27,059 nucleotides of DNA from an uncultured Ruminococcus sp. (GTDB lineage: Bacteria; Bacillota; Clostridia; Oscillospirales; Ruminococcaceae): contig CAMWOX010000006.1 in the NCBI GenBank assembly GCA_947175975.1, forward strand, positions 1 through 27,059, given 5' to 3'. The position numbers and the translations under genes were made by a program. The notes beneath the pieces were generated by a model. That model was not told where the DNA came from. It did no database searches and saw nothing but the letters and a program-made list of their open reading frames with translations. This document shows, piece by piece, positions 25,209 to 27,059 of the stretch; positions within the stretch are counted from its first letter, which is position 1; every line of letters starts with the position of its first letter.

Positions 25209-25227
25209 AGTCCAGCTATTCTGGACT
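25209..25227 (-). other. leader hairpin before the terminator
   Basis: AGTCCAG (25209-25215) and CTGGACT (25221-25227) form a 7-bp stem with a 5-nt loop. It is 15 bases upstream (minus strand) of the leader terminator. It could be a protein-binding element of an antitermination system; nothing in its sequence identifies the factor. Confidence 0.45.
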
Positions 25228-25379
25228 CTGTCTTTTATGCTATCTTGTCACATATCAATACAATTAACAAATACAATTCAAAATCTTCTAAAAAATACTA
25301 TCAAGAACCGAATGGTTAACTGTACAAAATCAATCATAACCCAACAATTGATAAATCACACAGCAGTGCTATGTCTTAT

Positions 25380-25408
25380 ATTATAACACCCACAACGTGT
25401 TTTGTCAA
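25380..25408 (-). promoter_or_regulatory. consensus promoter of the polymer operon
   Basis: Minus strand TTGACA (25408-25403), 17 bp, TATAAT (25385-25380): perfect hexamers and spacing. Transcription would start near 25373 and give a 5' leader of about 380 nt before GTG 24991. No credible gene lies in 24992-25572, an AT-rich stretch. Confidence 0.8.
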
Positions 25409-25572
25409 TAGTAAATTTTGATTAAAAATATACCATTGTACCTTCAGTTTTATTACTTTTTCTCAACTTTGCCATTTAAAAGAAAAGTGTCCCTATTGTA
25501 TGAATGAAGAAATTATATTCTACAGAAAAAAATGTCTGTGATGAACATTAGATTTAATAAAATCTCTTCCAT

Positions 25573-25696
25573 CCTCCAGAATCATCCAGAATGCCCTTTA
25601 AAGCCACGCTAAAATTTAAGGATGTAGTTTTACAATTTTTCTGTTAAAACGTCCCTACGGGCATTTCTAAGGCTTCTACGACGATTCTGGAAATAG
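25573..25696. repeat. 124-bp structured repeat, copy 2
   Basis: Full-length match to 257-380, directly after the rep stop codon (25699). The outer arms CCAGAATC (25576-25583) and GATTCTGG (25683-25690) are a perfect pair here. AGAATGCCC pairs with GGGCATTTCT, with a C-G pair where copy 1 has T-A. AAAGCC and GGCTT outside this stem could form a pseudoknot-like contact. If RNA, it could be the 3' end of the rep message. Confidence 0.7.
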
Positions 25697-25698
25697 AA

Positions 25699-26793
25699 TT
25701 AAATTTTAAAGTCATATTTATCTTCAAAAAGCCATTTGATCAGTCCGAAACGTCTGTTATGAACATTGGATTCCGCAGAATCTCTTTGGGGAATGTTTGG
25801 CATAGCATTTAATTTATTGTAGGCTTGTCGTAACAATTTATAGCGTTCCACTTCGTTATTTCTGCCAACTAATCCAATGGCAAGAAGATAATCAAATAAG
25901 ACTCTTGTTTCTTGTGGAGAAAATTCATAATCACATGCGCCGGCAAGAAAAGCTAAATTTTCATCACCATAAATTGCCTCTGCTGTCTCATCATCTGTAT
26001 CTCTGTCAAGTGGAGTCCAGACTTCTGACAGTTCAGCTTTCACTGTTACTTCAATCGGTTTCTTTCTCTGAATGTAATCATCCAGTTTCAGATGGTCAAC
26101 ATAGTTCTCATTCTTTCGGATGAAAAACATGACAGCAGTAAACTTGTGTCCTGTTCTGATGGGTTCATAAGTGAATGTGATGTCGGTATGTTCTGCTAAG
26201 GCTTTCTGACAGCTGTCAAGGACATAAGTTTTAAAATTGTCCCAACGAGGATATTCTTTCGATTCAATTCCCAGAAAATTTTTGAGTTCTTCCAATGAGA
26301 CATGGCATTTCCCAATAAATTCATATTGTTTCAGAATCTCGTACATTCTCACTTGATTTTTACTGGCAAGTGTAAGAACGTTCCAGAGTTCATAAGTGAA
26401 ATAATATTCCTTGAACTCAAACATCAGTGGTAATGCCTTGTCATGCGCATCAATCTCTACGTACCATGCACCATTTTCATCCTGATCTACAGTACATTCT
26501 TTGAACAACTGAAATGCAGAATATCCACCACGTTCGTTCTTGATATGTACTAATTTTGTGAGAAGTCCGTCTGTTGCCTGTTTAATATGCTGAATATTCA
26601 TTCTTCCTAAATCCATAATCTTTTGAAAATCAGATAACGGAAATTTGACTTTTCTGGTTGAAATATCTCGTGCATTAATTTTAGAAAGATAGATACTGAA
26701 AAAACGAATTTCCTGTAAAGTCATATTATTGGCTTTCAGTTCATTCAGCACATTTCGTTTTTCAACAAGTTCAGTTCCCCTTAATTTCGCCAT
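25699..26793 (-). CDS. repB: Rep_3 family replication initiator
   Basis: 364 residues. The N-terminal two-thirds match the Rep_3 (RepB/Initiator) winged-helix protein: LVEKRNVLNELKANNMTLQE, then RFFSIYLSKINARD, FEFKEYYFTYELW, RMYEILKQYEF and VSLEELKNFLGIES. It binds iterons upstream of its own gene to open the origin. The ATG at 26793 is chosen over an upstream frame opening (26862): GGAGG is seven bases ahead and the promoter's -10 lies between the two. The last 90 residues (after about 275) are acidic and variable. Theta replication with iteron-based copy control is the family norm. Confidence 0.92.
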   Translation of the reverse strand: MAKLRGTELVEKRNVLNELKANNMTLQEIRFFSIYLSKINARDISTRKVKFPLSDFQKIMDLGRMNIQHIKQATDGLLTKLVHIKNERGGYSAFQLFKECTVDQDENGAWYVEIDAHDKALPLMFEFKEYYFTYELWNVLTLASKNQVRMYEILKQYEFIGKCHVSLEELKNFLGIESKEYPRWDNFKTYVLDSCQKALAEHTDITFTYEPIRTGHKFTAVMFFIRKNENYVDHLKLDDYIQRKKPIEVTVKAELSEVWTPLDRDTDDETAEAIYGDENLAFLAGACDYEFSPQETRVLFDYLLAIGLVGRNNEVERYKLLRQAYNKLNAMPNIPQRDSAESNVHNRRFGLIKWLFEDKYDFKI

Positions 26794-26811
26794 AAAAACA
26801 CCTCCAAGAAT

Positions 26812-26840
26812 AGTATAGCACAAATTCCCTAGATTGTCAA
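26812..26840 (-). promoter_or_regulatory. rep promoter
   Basis: Minus strand TTGACA (26840-26835), 17 bp, TATACT (26817-26812). GGAGG at 26805-26801 follows. Confidence 0.85.
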
Positions 26841-26856
26841 TACATTCTAGGGAATT
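26823..26856. promoter_or_regulatory. rep operator, inverted repeat
   Basis: AATTCCCTAGA (26823-26833) and TCTAGGGAATT (26846-26856) are perfect 11-bp arms separated by 12 bases, covering the -35 hexamer and part of the spacer. The CTAGG core resembles the iteron core, as expected if the initiator dimer represses its own promoter (known for R6K and pSC101 type systems). Confidence 0.75.
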
Positions 26857-26858
26857 AT

Positions 26859-26922
26859 GCAAATGAATCTAGTTAGTTACGCAAATGAATCTAGGTAGTT
26901 TGCAAATGAATCTAGGTAGTTT
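26859..26922. repeat. Rep iterons (three copies)
   Basis: Direct repeats with core CAAATGAATCTAGGTAGTTT begin at 26859, 26881 and 26902, each preceded by G. Spacing is 22 and 21 bp, two helical turns. The first differs by GTTAGTTAC at its end. Confidence 0.9.
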
Positions 26923-26934
26923 GGGGGTCGATAC

Positions 26935-26980
26935 CTTATTATATATATAAACAAGTATTAAACAAGCACACAAACAAGCC
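26935..26980. other. AT-rich origin region with AAACAAG triplet
   Basis: A TATATATATA stretch follows the iterons and then AAACAAG at 26949, 26960 and 26972, spaced 11 and 12 bases. This is a good place for origin melting. No consensus DnaA box was seen. Confidence 0.5.
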
Positions 26981-26986
26981 ACCGCC

Positions 26987-27059
26987 AAAAAAAAAAAAAA
27001 AAAAAAACCTTTTTTAAAAAAAAAAAAAAAAATAAAAAAAAAAAAGATAAAAAAAAAAA
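26987..27059. other. homopolymeric contig end
   Basis: Almost pure A with one short T-run to the end of the contig. It has no sequence information that supports a biological feature and probably marks the assembly break. Confidence 0.5.

Noticed and set aside
25171..25386. 71-codon open frame on the plus strand
   Set aside because: AT-rich leader region, hydrophobic by chance, no ribosome site, and it overlaps the promoter, leader hairpin and terminator read on the other strand.
1..27059. Self-transmissible conjugative element
   Set aside because: Only relaxase, oriT and a small accessory gene are present; no coupling protein or type IV secretion genes were found.

Overview
The window looks like a nearly complete mobilisable plasmid (or a contig closed on one) from a low-GC Firmicute, probably a gut Ruminococcus-like clostridium. 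The grounds are a Rep_3 iteron replicon, a MobA/MobL relaxase with a DUF3847-type partner and an oriT of the MobQ type, many sigma-A promoters with 17-bp spacers, purine-rich ribosome sites, and IS1182, IS630 and IS5-type elements. The genus is inference. Both contig ends dissolve into homopolymer tracts and are probably assembly artefacts; read as a circle, the two ends meet beside the replication origin.

Layout. (1) 1-3640: a 124-bp structured repeat, a leader with opposed promoters and an intrinsic terminator (apparent antisense/attenuation control), a BRO-N/TOPRIM/RepA-helicase fusion gene, and a cluster of nine TGTGTACC-type repeats. (2) 3345-5643: mobilisation module with the DUF3847-like gene, divergent promoters, oriT and relaxase. 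(3) 5647-11251: a zone of decay containing a frameshifted IS1182 element that duplicated a whole terminator hairpin, an IS630 element inside a small unknown gene, scraps of two further insertion sequences, a decayed IS5-family element, and remnants of dTDP-glucose dehydratase (rfbB-like). (4) 11253-12105: remnants of a UDP-sugar pyrophosphorylase and of UDP-galactopyranose mutase. (5) 12106-25408: an intact leftward surface-polymer operon. (6) 25573-26993: second copy of the 124-bp repeat, the Rep_3 initiator, its promoter/operator, iterons and an AT-rich unwinding region.

The polymer operon appears to make a phosphonate-decorated glycan. A 672-residue enzyme combines a LicC-like nucleotidyltransferase, a TagD-like cytidylyltransferase domain and PEP mutase. 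It is followed by phosphonopyruvate decarboxylase and an iron-type alcohol dehydrogenase, which together predict 2-hydroxyethylphosphonate rather than the aminoethyl form, since no aminotransferase is present. Two LicD transferases and a CDP-alcohol phosphotransferase can attach a CMP-activated group. Wzx flippase, Wzy polymerase, a GT8 glycosyltransferase, a polysaccharide pyruvyl-transferase-family protein and an FrhB-like iron-sulfur protein complete the set. A consensus promoter with a long leader holding an intrinsic terminator lies upstream of the GT8 gene. The most notable points are this phosphonate surface-polymer operon on a mobilisable plasmid, the attenuator-controlled BRO-helicase fusion, the second iteron-like cluster, and the two covarying 124-bp elements.
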